64,000 nucleotides of DNA from Bin87 sp965219925 (GCA_965219925.1 OZ244795.1:1178001-1242000), one strand, 5' to 3'; counted from the first letter of the stretch, positions 46,088 through 55,649 are shown. The notes: generated by a model from the sequence alone, not told the origin. Program-made: numbers and translations.

Positions 46088-47938
46088 CTACCCTAAGGCT
46101 CCCTGCACTCCGTATCTTGCTGTGTGTATTGCTATCTGCTCCGCCGCAAATTGGGTGGCTTCGTAGAGGTCAACCAAGTCGGTGATTTTCTGGACGTAGA
46201 GCAGGCCGTTCATGGCGTTGTGACTGCGGAGTTCTTCCAGCGTCATCTGATTGCGTTTGATGCCGTTGCAGGTGCGGTGCAGCAGGGCCAGGTTGTATAG
46301 CTCATCGTTGCCCTGTGATCCCTGAGCCGCTCGGCGTGCCCGGATGTGGTCCACTTCCAGCAGCATTTCGTCCAGGCTGCCGTTGGGCCGGCGCGGTTCG
46401 TAGCCGCAGCCCCAGCATCGGGGGCCGAACTTGTCCATGAGCAACCGCTTGGCATCGTCTTTTGGGATGCGCCCCGACCAGCCGGACGATTGCGTGGTCT
46501 GTCTTGCGCCGCGTCGGGCCTGCCGCAAGTTATGGTGCGGCGCCGGGTCAACGTCGGCGCGCTTGGGCAGGTCGTTGGGGCCGATGGTGCGTGACTCAGC
46601 CTGGGTTAGTTGAGGTTGTTCGGTAGCCAACGCCTGCCGGGTTGAGTCAGTCATATCACTGAGGGCGATGCCGTTCAGATAGAAACGGCGTTTCAGCATC
46701 GTCCAGGCCCGATAGGCCATATCGCAGGCCACCCATCGACGGCCCAAACGTTCCGCCGCCACCGCTGTCGTAGCGCAGCCGGCGAATATGTCCAGTACCA
46801 CGTCGCCGGGTTTGCTCGAAGCCTTGATGATGCGCTCATACAATTCCAACGGTTTCTGCGTAGCGTAGCCGGTACGCTCTTTGGCGTGCGCCCCTATGGG
46901 CGGTATGTCAGTCCACAACGCCGGCGGCACTTGCCCCGGATTGCTTTCCAAATAGCGCTTGAGTCGGGGTATGCCATTATCTGCGGGGTGGCGAATCAGA
47001 CCTGCTGCATCCAGAGCATCGAGCCGCGCTAGTGGACTGGCAATGTCTCGGTAACCCGGAATAACTGTTTCTTCAATCCAAGCGGCATAATTGCCCGTCA
47101 TTGGAACTGCCCAGTGCCTACCGACCCGGTTAGGATCGCGGCCGCGCCAAGGCTGACCGGTTTCGCCATATCTCAATTCTGCTGCGGTGAGGTCTCCGAG
47201 TTGATAAAGGCCACGCTCGTCCTGGTAGCGGTAGAACTGCGCTACATAGTTGGGGTCAAGCGGAACGCGAACATCGTTGACGTTGATTCGGTCGCCGTAA
47301 AACAGGATGGTGTCACTGACGTTGCCAAAAGTGCGTGAGTCGTTGTGCGCAGAAGTCCGTTTCCAAATAATCTCGGCTTTGAAGTTCTCCGCTCCAAACA
47401 CTCCATCCATCAGCATCCGCAGGTAACTGTTGGCGTGGCTGTCGCAGTGCAGATAGATGCTGCCGGTTGGCTTGAGCACACGCCGGCATTCAATCAGTCT
47501 TACCGCCATAAAGGCGATGTAGGCGGCTTCATTTTCTGACGCGCACGCTTCCACCGCCTGGATTACGGCGTGGACGGACGGGTAATCGTCCTCAATCATC
47601 ATCTTCCAGGCCGGATGAACGTCCTCGTCCCAGCTCCAGATGTCATGGACGCGGGTTTCGCCCTGCCCCTCGTTGTGTAGAGCGCCGTGCGCCTGAGCCA
47701 GCGCAATTTCCTCAGCGTATTCGGTGTCGCTGATGGGCGGCCGCGGGTTGCCGGTAAAGGTCTCGTTGGCGGCAAAGGGCGGGTCAATGGCAATCAGGTC
47801 AATGCACTCATTGTTCAAGCTGTGCAGAAACGGCAGGTTGTCCATGATTGCCAGCGTGCGGTTGCCAACGTTCAGCTCGCCCATTTCGGTTTGCTCCGGA
47901 GTTTTTTGGTTTCGTTCGTGTAGCCGCCATTCTATCAT
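46088..47938 (-). CDS. DNA methyltransferase fused to an HNH nuclease domain
   Basis: A 616-residue fusion. Motif IV DPPF at 52-55 comes before motif I DIFAGCATTAVAAERLGRRW near 381, so it is a beta-class N4/N6 methyltransferase. KPTGSIYLHCDSHANSYLRM and EIIWKRTSAHND closely resemble the methyltransferase at 40636, so the two are paralogues. The C-terminus differs: CWGCGYEP near 508, LEVDHIRARR near 531 and LALLHRTCNGIKRNQMTLEE make an HNH domain with two zinc-binding CxxC-like pairs. ATG 47938 has GGAGG upstream; the longer TTG frame is not needed. Confidence 0.88.
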   Translation of the reverse strand: MIEWRLHERNQKTPEQTEMGELNVGNRTLAIMDNLPFLHSLNNECIDLIAIDPPFAANETFTGNPRPPISDTEYAEEIALAQAHGALHNEGQGETRVHDIWSWDEDVHPAWKMMIEDDYPSVHAVIQAVEACASENEAAYIAFMAVRLIECRRVLKPTGSIYLHCDSHANSYLRMLMDGVFGAENFKAEIIWKRTSAHNDSRTFGNVSDTILFYGDRINVNDVRVPLDPNYVAQFYRYQDERGLYQLGDLTAAELRYGETGQPWRGRDPNRVGRHWAVPMTGNYAAWIEETVIPGYRDIASPLARLDALDAAGLIRHPADNGIPRLKRYLESNPGQVPPALWTDIPPIGAHAKERTGYATQKPLELYERIIKASSKPGDVVLDIFAGCATTAVAAERLGRRWVACDMAYRAWTMLKRRFYLNGIALSDMTDSTRQALATEQPQLTQAESRTIGPNDLPKRADVDPAPHHNLRQARRGARQTTQSSGWSGRIPKDDAKRLLMDKFGPRCWGCGYEPRRPNGSLDEMLLEVDHIRARRAAQGSQGNDELYNLALLHRTCNGIKRNQMTLEELRSHNAMNGLLYVQKITDLVDLYEATQFAAEQIAIHTARYGVQGALG

Positions 47939-48013
47939 TGCGACCCTCCGCAACTGATGCCCAACGTGTCACCGTGCTAGAATACCCCCAACTTTTAGGA
48001 GTCATTATTCCCC

Positions 48014-49543
48014 ATGAAGTATGACGTGATAGTGGTTGGCGGCGGCGCAACCGGTTGCGTGCTGGCATCCCGACTTTCGGAAGATCCATCCCGTTCGGTT
48101 TTGTTGCTGGAGGCGGGTCCTGATTACCCCGATCCGTCCCTGCTCCCCGATGAACTGCGGTACGGTTACACCCGCGACGCCGAAAGGCAGGACGGGCCGC
48201 ATAACTGGTCGTTGCGGGGAATCATCAACGCCGAACAGGGGGAAATACACGTTGCCCAGGGCAAGGTCATCGGCGGGGGCAGCTCGATCAACGGGCAGGT
48301 GATGCTGCGGGGCTTGCCCGAAGACTTTGCGATGTGGGCCGCGTTGGGCAATGACCGCTGGTCGTACACCGATGTGCTGCCGTACTACCGCAAATTTGAA
48401 ACCGATCAGGACATCCACGACGATTTTCACGGCACGGATGGCCCTATTCCCCTTACTCGCCGGCACAACGAACCCTGGCCGCCGATCCAGCGGGCATTCT
48501 ACGAGGCGTGCCTCGGAGCCGGCTATCCGGAGTGCCCCGATTTCAACGGTCCCGAACAGGGAGGTGTCGGGCCCATCCCGATGAACAATCCGGGCGGGAT
48601 CCGGATGTCCACCGCGCTGACGCACCTGGGCCCGAGCCGGCACCGCCTGAATCTCACGGTGCGCGGCGACGTGGTGGCGCGTCGAGTGCTGTTCGACGGC
48701 AACCGCGTTGTTGGTGTGGAGGCGGAGAGCGGAGGGCAGATTTTCAACATCGAGGCCGACCGGGTGATTCTGAGCTCGGGCGGCATCAAGTCGCCGCACC
48801 TCCTGATGCTCTCGGGAATAGGCCCGGCGGAATCGCTGCGGGAGTATGGCATCAACGTTCTCATCGACCAGCCGGCGGTGGGCCGGAATTTGTGGAACCA
48901 CCCCATCGCCAGCGTGAGCCTGCGGGCGCGGGACGGCGTGGCGCTGGCCGCCGATAACCTGGGCGTGCGGATGGGGTTGCGCTACACCGCCACGGGTTCG
49001 GACACCCCCAACGACCTGCTCATCTCGACCAATTCGATCTATTCGCCGTTGTCGGGAGAAGTGATCCCGGAAAGAGGCATCCGGTTGTCGTGCGCCCTGG
49101 AGCTGCCGGCGGGTAGCGGCGAGGTAGAGCTACAGTCCGCCGACCCGCACCAACAGCCGCGCTTCAACTACCGGTACATGGAGAACGACTGGGACCGGCA
49201 GCGGCTGCGTGAAGCGGTGCGAATTTGCCGACAGTTATCGGATTCTGCGCCATACGCCGAAGTGCTGGAAGCGTGGGTATCGCCCACCGAACCGGAACTG
49301 GCCGACGACGATCTGCTGGACAGCTGGCTCCGCCGCACCGTTACCTCAGCGCGGCACATGTCGGGAACCTGCAAGATGGGCCCCGACGGCGACCCTGCCG
49401 CCGTGGTCGATCAGCGCCTGAAGGTACGCGGCGTGGACGGCCTGTGGGTCGCTGATGCCAGCATCCTGCCGAAGGTGCCCCGCGCCAACACCCACGCCAC
49501 GGTGATAATGGTAGGTGAACGGCTGGCCGCGGAATGGGATTAA
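48014..49543 (+). CDS. GMC family oxidoreductase (choline dehydrogenase-like)
   Basis: A 509-residue glucose-methanol-choline oxidoreductase. The FAD motif is VIVVGGGATGCVLASRLSED at the N-terminus. GGGSSINGQVMLRG and ILSSGGIKSPHLLMLSGIGP are GMC signatures 1 and 2. The C-terminal active-site region is ARHMSGTCKMG, followed by RANTHATVIMVGERLA with the second catalytic polar residue. It oxidises an alcohol with FAD; the substrate is unknown. An intergenic stretch of 75 bases separates it from the divergent methyltransferase gene. Confidence 0.93.
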   Translation: MKYDVIVVGGGATGCVLASRLSEDPSRSVLLLEAGPDYPDPSLLPDELRYGYTRDAERQDGPHNWSLRGIINAEQGEIHVAQGKVIGGGSSINGQVMLRGLPEDFAMWAALGNDRWSYTDVLPYYRKFETDQDIHDDFHGTDGPIPLTRRHNEPWPPIQRAFYEACLGAGYPECPDFNGPEQGGVGPIPMNNPGGIRMSTALTHLGPSRHRLNLTVRGDVVARRVLFDGNRVVGVEAESGGQIFNIEADRVILSSGGIKSPHLLMLSGIGPAESLREYGINVLIDQPAVGRNLWNHPIASVSLRARDGVALAADNLGVRMGLRYTATGSDTPNDLLISTNSIYSPLSGEVIPERGIRLSCALELPAGSGEVELQSADPHQQPRFNYRYMENDWDRQRLREAVRICRQLSDSAPYAEVLEAWVSPTEPELADDDLLDSWLRRTVTSARHMSGTCKMGPDGDPAAVVDQRLKVRGVDGLWVADASILPKVPRANTHATVIMVGERLAAEWD

Positions 49544-49965
49544 CGGGCGAAAGTTGGATCGTTGACCGATCTACCGACCCCCTCGGTAATATCGGCCTCA
49601 ATTCCATGAGAAAATTGTGAAACTCCAGTCCCTGCCTTCTGTCATTGCGACCCCGTACTCGATGCGGGGGTTGGCAATCCCGTTGCAGCCACAGCGGCGG
49701 TTTCAGCGACGAGATTGCCGCCCCCGTATCAAGTACGGGGTCGCAATGACAAAGTGGGTTCGCATGAGGCGGGTGGCTGACTGGGTAAAATCGGGGCATT
49801 AGCGCCGATAGCCCAAGGAATCAGACATCAGGACAGGTGACACTATCTGCGCCGGAATCGACGGCCAACGTGGTCAAAAGGCCGGCAGATTGCGGCCAAT
49901 TGCACCATTGCGCCCCGGTTCGCTCCGATTTAGAATGACGCAACACGGGTTAGCGGCGGAGGATA
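49544..49965. other. Intergenic region with palindromic repeat
   Basis: 49640-49750 is a palindromic repeat of the CATTGCGACCCCGTACTCGA type with CGTATCAAGTACGGGGTCGC at the other end. The rest contains only promoter-like sequence before the amidohydrolase gene (TAGAATGA near 49932). Confidence 0.5.
49640..49750. repeat. Palindromic repeat, ATTGCGACCCC type
   Basis: Arms GTCATTGCGACCCCGTACTC and GTATCAAGTACGGGGTCGCA with an imperfect centre GATTGCC. Related to the cores at 33500 and 55980. Confidence 0.7.
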
Positions 49966-51420
49966 ATGATGTTTGACCTGATGATTACCGGAGGCACGGT
50001 GGTTCTGCCCAACGAGGCAGCGTTGGTGGACGTGGGTATTCAGGATGGCCGCATCGCCGCCATCGCGGCGCCGGGCACCCTGACCGATGATGCGGCGCGC
50101 ACGCTGGACGCGTCCGGGCGCATTGTTACGCCTGGCGGCATCGAACCACACATCCACGCGGCGGCCAACGTGCAGGCGGGCGCCCATCAACTGGTGGCCG
50201 GCGTTCCCAACGCCGGGCCGCTGGAACATTCTTTGGGAGCCATTTGGGGAGGAACCACCACGGTGGTGGATTTCGCGCCGGCGCCCAGGGAAGGGGACCT
50301 GGTCGGCGGCGTTCACGATTTTCTCGGTGTTTGGAATGACAACGCTTACACCGACTATTCGGCCCACATCATATATTCCAGCCGCAACTCCCCGGATAGT
50401 ATTGCTCGGGTTGGTGAGCTGATTGAGAACGATTTTCCCAGTGTCAAAATTTTCACCACCAACATTCGCCCTCCTACAGACCCACCTTTGACTCTGACTC
50501 CGGTCGCCCGCATCGATTCGGGCCGGCTGTCAGACCTTGCGGGTCAGTTGGCCCGGCACGATGGTGTCCTGGCAGTACACGCCGAGGACGACGAAATCGT
50601 GATGTACAACTACCTGCTGGCTCAACAGAGAGGCATTTGGGACTGGTACAACGTGCATCTGATTCATTCCAAAGAGGTGGAGGACCTGGCGTTTCGCGAC
50701 GCCATCCGCATTGCAGAGCAAAACGGCGCCGGCATGTACTTCGTGCATGTGACCGGCAGCGATGGTGTCAACGCCGTCGCCGAAGCCCGGAGCCGCGGCT
50801 TGCCGGTGTATGGTGAGGTGCTGACGCTGGCCCTGTCGTTCAATTGCTGGCAGTATCGGGAACCCGACGGGATGAAATACCACACCTACCCATCGCTGAA
50901 GTATCCCGAAGACGGCAGTGATCTGTGGGCCGGTTTGTTGGGGCACAACCTGACATTCACCGGCACCGACAGCAGCTTCACGACCTATCTGGACAAAACG
51001 GCCGGGCGCAACGTTCAGGACGTGCGCGGCGGCAACATCGGTATCGAAATCCGCATGGGAGTCAACTATTCCGAGGCGGTAGTGAAACGCGGAATGCCCC
51101 TTACCCAGTTCGCCAACATCACCTCCACCAATGCAGCCCGCCTGTTGGGGATGTACCCTCGAAAAGGCGTTATCGCGCCGGGCAGCGACGCCGATCTCGC
51201 CATCATAGATCCCACGTTCCACAAGCAGTTGACCATGGATGATCTGCATATCCGCGACTACAGCCCGTGGGAAGGTTGGGATGTTCGCGGGTGGCCAACC
51301 ACCGTCATATTGAGGGGCAAGGTGATGGTGGACAACGGCGAATTGCTGGGCGCTCCAACTGACGGCCAACTGGTTCGGCGGCGCATCGATCCGGCGGTTT
51401 TGCGGCGCCCGGCGTTCTAA
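49966..51420 (+). CDS. Dihydropyrimidinase-like amidohydrolase
   Basis: A 484-residue amidohydrolase of the D-hydantoinase/dihydropyrimidinase/allantoinase type. It opens DLMITGGTVVLPNEAALVDV with GIEPHIHAAANVQ, the two-His metal motif. PSVKIFTT gives the likely carboxylated Lys, followed by HAEDDEIV and TGTDSSFTTYLDKTAG with the catalytic Asp region, and the NITSTNAARLLGMYPRKGVI end. It hydrolyses a cyclic amide. The hyuAB-type genes nearby belong to an unrelated mechanism but overlapping chemistry. Confidence 0.88.
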   Translation: MMFDLMITGGTVVLPNEAALVDVGIQDGRIAAIAAPGTLTDDAARTLDASGRIVTPGGIEPHIHAAANVQAGAHQLVAGVPNAGPLEHSLGAIWGGTTTVVDFAPAPREGDLVGGVHDFLGVWNDNAYTDYSAHIIYSSRNSPDSIARVGELIENDFPSVKIFTTNIRPPTDPPLTLTPVARIDSGRLSDLAGQLARHDGVLAVHAEDDEIVMYNYLLAQQRGIWDWYNVHLIHSKEVEDLAFRDAIRIAEQNGAGMYFVHVTGSDGVNAVAEARSRGLPVYGEVLTLALSFNCWQYREPDGMKYHTYPSLKYPEDGSDLWAGLLGHNLTFTGTDSSFTTYLDKTAGRNVQDVRGGNIGIEIRMGVNYSEAVVKRGMPLTQFANITSTNAARLLGMYPRKGVIAPGSDADLAIIDPTFHKQLTMDDLHIRDYSPWEGWDVRGWPTTVILRGKVMVDNGELLGAPTDGQLVRRRIDPAVLRRPAF

Positions 51421-51543
51421 CCGGCATTTTTTGGTAGACGACCTGAATTCCGTTCTCTATGGGGCCGTTAGGTATGGCTGGCTGCCGTACTCAGCCAACC
51501 AGAGCGACCTTGCTTAACCCGAAAGCGTCCGCTTAGGCCACGC

Positions 51544-52920
51544 ATGAATTATGCTCCCAAAACACCGCGCCGGATGGGGTGGTGGTGTGGGGCAGCATTG
51601 TCGGTGTTGGCATCGCTGGTTGTGGCTGGATGCAGCGGAGGTGAAACATCGGTTGCGACGCCGGTCACGACGGGCGTTGCGCCGATGCAGTCAGGGGTGG
51701 CAATTACCGCATCCACCGCTGTAGTCGGTGAGACGCGAACCATAATCCCGGCGCAGACACCGGATTTGCTCTCTACCGCAACCGCTGCATCTGCGACGCC
51801 AACTCAGCCGGTGGGGAACGTGCTGATCATTGACAACGTAACGGCGAACGAGGCGCGGGAAAGGTTTGAACGGGTATTGCGGGCGCCGTGGGCCACTGAC
51901 TTTACCCGTAGTACCATTTCTTTTGACGAGATAATGACGGGTGGGCCAGCCAAAGACGGCATCCCCGCAATCGACCAACCCCGTTTCGAGTCCACTGCGG
52001 AGGCTGACGTGTGGCTGGACGACCTGGAACCGGTGCAGGTGGTGGATATTGGCGGGGATTCCCGGGCGTATCCAGTGCAAATTATGGTTTGGCACGAACT
52101 GGTGAATGATGTGGTGGGTGGCGAACCGGTCGTGGTTACGTTTTGACCGCTCTGTAATACCGCCTTCGTGTTCAGGCGGACGGTGGACGGGCAGGCGCTG
52201 GACTTCGGTACTACGGGGGCGTTGCGCAACAGTAATCTCCTGATGTACGACCGCCAGACCGAATCGTGGTGGCAGGAGTTTGGAGGCCAGGGAGTGATTG
52301 GACAACACGCCGGCCGGCGCCTGGAGCAACTGTACTTGTCCATTGTTTCGTGGCGGGACTTCAAACAGGCTTTCCCCGATGGAAAGGTGCTGTCCCGCCC
52401 CGATTCCGGACGCCCGTATGGCAATAATCCCTACCGCGGGTACGACCGTCCTGGATCAAGTCCATTCTTGTTCAGCGGCGCCGAGGACCCCAGGCTGCCG
52501 GCGGTGGAACGGGTAGTTGCAATTGAACTCGACGACGCTGCCTGGGCGGTATCGTTCACGATACTGATGGATGAAAAGGTCGTGGCAGGTTCGTTGGAAG
52601 AACATGATTTTGTCGTGTTCTGGCAGCCGGGCACGGCGTCTGCCCTTGATTCGGGTACCATAGCCAGCGGTCGGGATGTGGGTACGGCGGGGATATTTGC
52701 GCCGGTGAGTCAAGACGGCGTTGCATTGACCTTTGCCATCGATGCCGACGGCTTCATCGCAGACGATCAGACCGGCAGCCGGTGGAATATATTTGGCCGC
52801 GCCGTGAGTGGCCCGCTAGCCGGCACAGCGTTGGAACCGGTGCCGGGCCGCATCGGGCAATTGTGGTTTTCCTGGGCTGTGTACCGGCCTGATACGGTGA
52901 TTTATACTGCCACCCCATAG
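51544..52920 (+). CDS. DUF3179 lipoprotein; in-frame TGA at a Cys position (Sec candidate)
   Basis: The two open stretches 51544-52146 and 52168-52920 are in the same frame. The TGA at 52144-52146 reads VVTF-TGA-PLCNTAFVFRR. In DUF3179 proteins this motif is VVT(Y/F)CPLCN, so the TGA replaces the first Cys. Read through, the protein is about 458 residues. It has a lipobox VAGC at residues 26-29 and the usual DUF3179 blocks (LLMYDRQTESWWQEFGG, RPYGNNPYRGYD). A hairpin with stem CCGCCT/AGGCGG lies 14-33 bases after the TGA. Selenocysteine is possible; a nonsense mutation is the alternative. Confidence 0.7.
52144..52179 (+). promoter_or_regulatory. Possible bacterial SECIS-like hairpin after the TGA
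   Basis: TGA at 52144-52146, then stem CCGCCT (52160-52165), 8-base loop TCGTGTTC, stem AGGCGG (52174-52179). The loop begins 20 bases after the TGA, in the range typical for bacterial SECIS elements. Loop G position is only approximately as expected. Confidence 0.4.
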
Positions 52921-52922
52921 AG

Positions 52923-54503
52923 TTGCGTGGGACTCCCTCACGCGCTAACGCTACTACGCACATCACCCCGTCAAGTGCTTTGAATCACCTGCTGAAGTTC
53001 GCGTTCGTGACCTCCCTGATATTAGGCGGGTTGGTTTTGGTGATGGCTTGCGGCGGCAATCCGCCGTCCACGCCGGATCCTACCGCCGCGTCGACGGCTG
53101 CTCCCACTGCTACGCCGATGCCATCGCGCATCGCCGCGCCGCTGCCAACCCCTACCGCCACGCCGCCACCAACCCCTACTACCACGCCGCCACCAACCCC
53201 TACTACCACGCCGCCACCAACCCCTACTACCACGCCGCCACCAACCCCTACCGCCACACCGCCACCAACCCCTACCGCCACACCGCCACCAACCCCTACT
53301 ACTACGCCGCCGCCAACCCCTACCGCCACGCCGCCGGTCGCATCTACTGATGTATCTGACCTCGTTGTTATAGGTCGAAACCTGGAATATAGCTACATAA
53401 TCAGTATTTCAGACGACTGGAACGAAGAAGGGGAGGGATGGTATGGCCGCAGCTCTCCCTGGAGCAAACTCCGCATTACGTCGCAACGCTTGGAGAGCGG
53501 CAGCACGCTCAATCAATACGCCACGTCGATACGCGATGGGCTGGAACGGGATTGGTGGCCTTCGCGTTCATTGTTTGAGATAACTGCGTTCCAAGAAACA
53601 CGACCTGACGGGCAGAATTTCTATTCCGTAACGTACCGCGTTCAGGAGAGCCCAGAATACTGCATTGTTGACGTTGCTGAATTGGTAGCCGTGTCGAATT
53701 CTTTGGCCGGTAATCCACAGGGATTTCGGGCTCGCGTCTGGATGTGCGAGCACAGCGTGGCTGATTACGGCCAGGACCGGATGGAAATGCTGGATAGCTT
53801 TCGTATCATCACCAAGCCATCCACATACTATAAGCAGTTCCTTTACGCCAAGGGGGTCGAAATTAAATCGACCGGCAAAGTGGCTCCTGATGCGTTGTAT
53901 GCAGCGGGGGATATTGTTAACACGATGCTATCGGGAAGGCAGGACATCTCTGGCTGCATGGCTGACGTTGATGCAGGATTGGCAATCATTCCGAAGGATG
54001 AGTATGTAACTACATTGCCTGAATTCGCTTTCTTGAAAGGGCGGAGCGATTTCACTGGCAGGACCTACGAATCGTTCCTGATACGCGGGCTTGGCGCAAT
54101 AAAGGGACAACCAGTTTCCGCAACTTCCGAAGAGCAGATCCTCGGCCTTTCCAAGGATCAGTATCCTCACAATCGATTCCCACACATAGGATTTATTACC
54201 GTGCATGAATTCGCTCACGGGATTCAAAATCTGTGCTTTACTCAAAGTGATTGGGAACAATGGGGCGGATTCTATGATGCTGCGTTGCAGGCCGGTATTT
54301 TCCCTGGAACGCACATGATGCACGATGTGCACGAATTTTTCGCGGTGTTCAGCACTGCCTATTTCGAGGTTACGGATGAGCTTGGCAAAGGCGTTGACCG
54401 GGAGATGTTGAGAGAGGACTACCCGGAAGTCGCAAGGTCCCTTGAGGACATTTATGGAGGAGCCACTCTCGCGCCGGAGTTGCGGATGAGGACCGCCCGA
54501 TGA
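52923..54503 (+). CDS. Lipoprotein with Pro/Thr-repeat stalk and HEFAH zinc-peptidase-like motif
   Basis: Up to 526 residues. A hydrophobic stretch ends VMACGG, a probable lipobox; the true start may be TTG 52980. Then comes a stalk of eight 8-residue Pro/Thr repeats (TPPPTPTT-like), encoded at 53145-53336. The C-terminal domain has FITVHEFAHGIQNLCF, matching the HExxH zinc-protease motif, and MMHDVHEFFAVFSTAYFEV with a possible third ligand region. No known peptidase family was recognised. A surface-exposed enzyme is likely (inference). Confidence 0.7.
   Translation: MRGTPSRANATTHITPSSALNHLLKFAFVTSLILGGLVLVMACGGNPPSTPDPTAASTAAPTATPMPSRIAAPLPTPTATPPPTPTTTPPPTPTTTPPPTPTTTPPPTPTATPPPTPTATPPPTPTTTPPPTPTATPPVASTDVSDLVVIGRNLEYSYIISISDDWNEEGEGWYGRSSPWSKLRITSQRLESGSTLNQYATSIRDGLERDWWPSRSLFEITAFQETRPDGQNFYSVTYRVQESPEYCIVDVAELVAVSNSLAGNPQGFRARVWMCEHSVADYGQDRMEMLDSFRIITKPSTYYKQFLYAKGVEIKSTGKVAPDALYAAGDIVNTMLSGRQDISGCMADVDAGLAIIPKDEYVTTLPEFAFLKGRSDFTGRTYESFLIRGLGAIKGQPVSATSEEQILGLSKDQYPHNRFPHIGFITVHEFAHGIQNLCFTQSDWEQWGGFYDAALQAGIFPGTHMMHDVHEFFAVFSTAYFEVTDELGKGVDREMLREDYPEVARSLEDIYGGATLAPELRMRTAR
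53145..53336 (+). repeat. Eight tandem 24-bp units coding the stalk
   Basis: Units of the form CCAACCCCTACTACCACGCC plus GCCA. Minor changes (CTACCGCCAC, CTACTACTAC) keep the frame. Not a CRISPR: units are directly joined with no spacers and encode protein. Confidence 0.9.
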
Positions 54504-54538
54504 CACGGGTGATGCCCGGCGATATGGGTAGATAAAAA

Positions 54539-54559
54539 GGGGAGACGGACCGTCTCCCC
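54539..54559. terminator. Bidirectional terminator hairpin
   Basis: GGGGAGACGGACCGTCTCCCC is a perfect palindrome except its centre. On the minus strand it is followed by CCTTTTTATC. It separates the convergent lipoprotein and dehydrogenase genes. Confidence 0.8.
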
Positions 54560-54581
54560 CTCTTGCCGTGGAGATTATCGG

Positions 54582-55649
54582 CTACCGCCGGTAAATCCCA
54601 CGCACGCGGCGAACGTCAGCAAGGCGCGATTCGGCCAGCAGTTTGGCGGCGCTTGCGGTGGATATCTCTTTGGCGCGGGCGGTCATCAACACCGCTGACA
54701 TCTGCTCGTAGATGCGTTCGGTTTGTTGACGGGCTCGGTCCGGGTTGTACGGCTGTCCGATCTCGGTTGAAACATTGATAGCGCCACCCGCATTGATCAG
54801 GAAATCGGGAGCGTAAGTGATACCACGTCGCTGCAGTTCGTCCCCGTCTGCCTCCGTTGCCAGTTGATTGTTAGCCCCACCCGCAACTATCCGACAGTTT
54901 AGACGCTGGATCGAATCCTGGTTGATAACGCCGCCCAAAGCGCACGGGGCAAAGATGTCGCATTGGGTGTCAAAGATTTCTTCGGCGCCCACGACGTGAA
55001 TCCCCATGCTCTTTGCCCGGCCCAACGCATCTTCACTGATGTCGGTGGCTATGACTCGCGCATCTTCGTCCAGCAAATGTTTTGCCGTGTTGGATGCAAC
55101 TTTTCCGAATCCCTGCATCGCGATGGTGCGGCCACGCAGCGAGTCGCTGCCCCACGCATCGCCGGCGCATGCCTTCATGCCCATGTAGATGCCCAGGCCG
55201 GTCATGATAGACGTGTCGCCGCTGCCGCCCAGAGTCACGTCCAACCCCACCACGTGCCTGGTTTCCTGGCGGATTGACTCCAGGTCGCGTCCGTTGGTTC
55301 CCACGTCGGTGGTGGTCAGGTATCGGCCGCCCAGGGTGTCAACAAAGCGTCCCCATGATCGCAACAGGGCTTCAGACTTTAGAGTACGGGGATCGCCGAT
55401 TATCACGCCTTTTCCGCCGCCGAGGTTCAATCCTGCCGCCGCGGATTTATAGGTCATGGCCTGGGACAGACGCAGCACGTCGGCCAGCGCATCGGCCTCG
55501 CTTGCATAGGGCCACATCCGGGTGCCTCCACATGCGGGCCCCAGCGTCGTATCGTGAATGGCGATAATTCCCCGTAGTCCGGTGTTCGGGTCGTTGTACA
55601 TTGCAACCTGTTCATGTCCGAATCGCGCCATGGTATCAAGAATTTCCAT
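54582..55649 (-). CDS. Leucine/valine dehydrogenase family (Glu/Leu/Phe/Val DH)
   Basis: A 355-residue amino-acid dehydrogenase. The N-domain reads GIIAIHDTTLGPACGGTRMW and AMTYKSAAAGLNLGGGKGVI, where both catalytic Lys lie in the usual places (the MTYK Lys and the GGGKG Lys). The C-domain cofactor motif is IAMQGFGKVASN. It resembles Leu/Val dehydrogenases, which deaminate branched-chain amino acids with NAD. ATG 55649 (MEILDTMARF) has AGGAGAG upstream; the longer frame is not needed. Confidence 0.92.
   Translation of the reverse strand: MEILDTMARFGHEQVAMYNDPNTGLRGIIAIHDTTLGPACGGTRMWPYASEADALADVLRLSQAMTYKSAAAGLNLGGGKGVIIGDPRTLKSEALLRSWGRFVDTLGGRYLTTTDVGTNGRDLESIRQETRHVVGLDVTLGGSGDTSIMTGLGIYMGMKACAGDAWGSDSLRGRTIAMQGFGKVASNTAKHLLDEDARVIATDISEDALGRAKSMGIHVVGAEEIFDTQCDIFAPCALGGVINQDSIQRLNCRIVAGGANNQLATEADGDELQRRGITYAPDFLINAGGAINVSTEIGQPYNPDRARQQTERIYEQMSAVLMTARAKEISTASAAKLLAESRLADVRRVRGIYRR

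Noticed and set aside
45834..46166. 110-residue plus-strand ORF
   Set aside because: It overlaps the 3' end of the membrane protein gene and the methyltransferase-HNH gene, and shows no domain.
53145..53336. CRISPR-like tandem repeat
   Set aside because: Units are directly adjacent, 24 bp, in frame inside a lipoprotein gene, and have no spacers.
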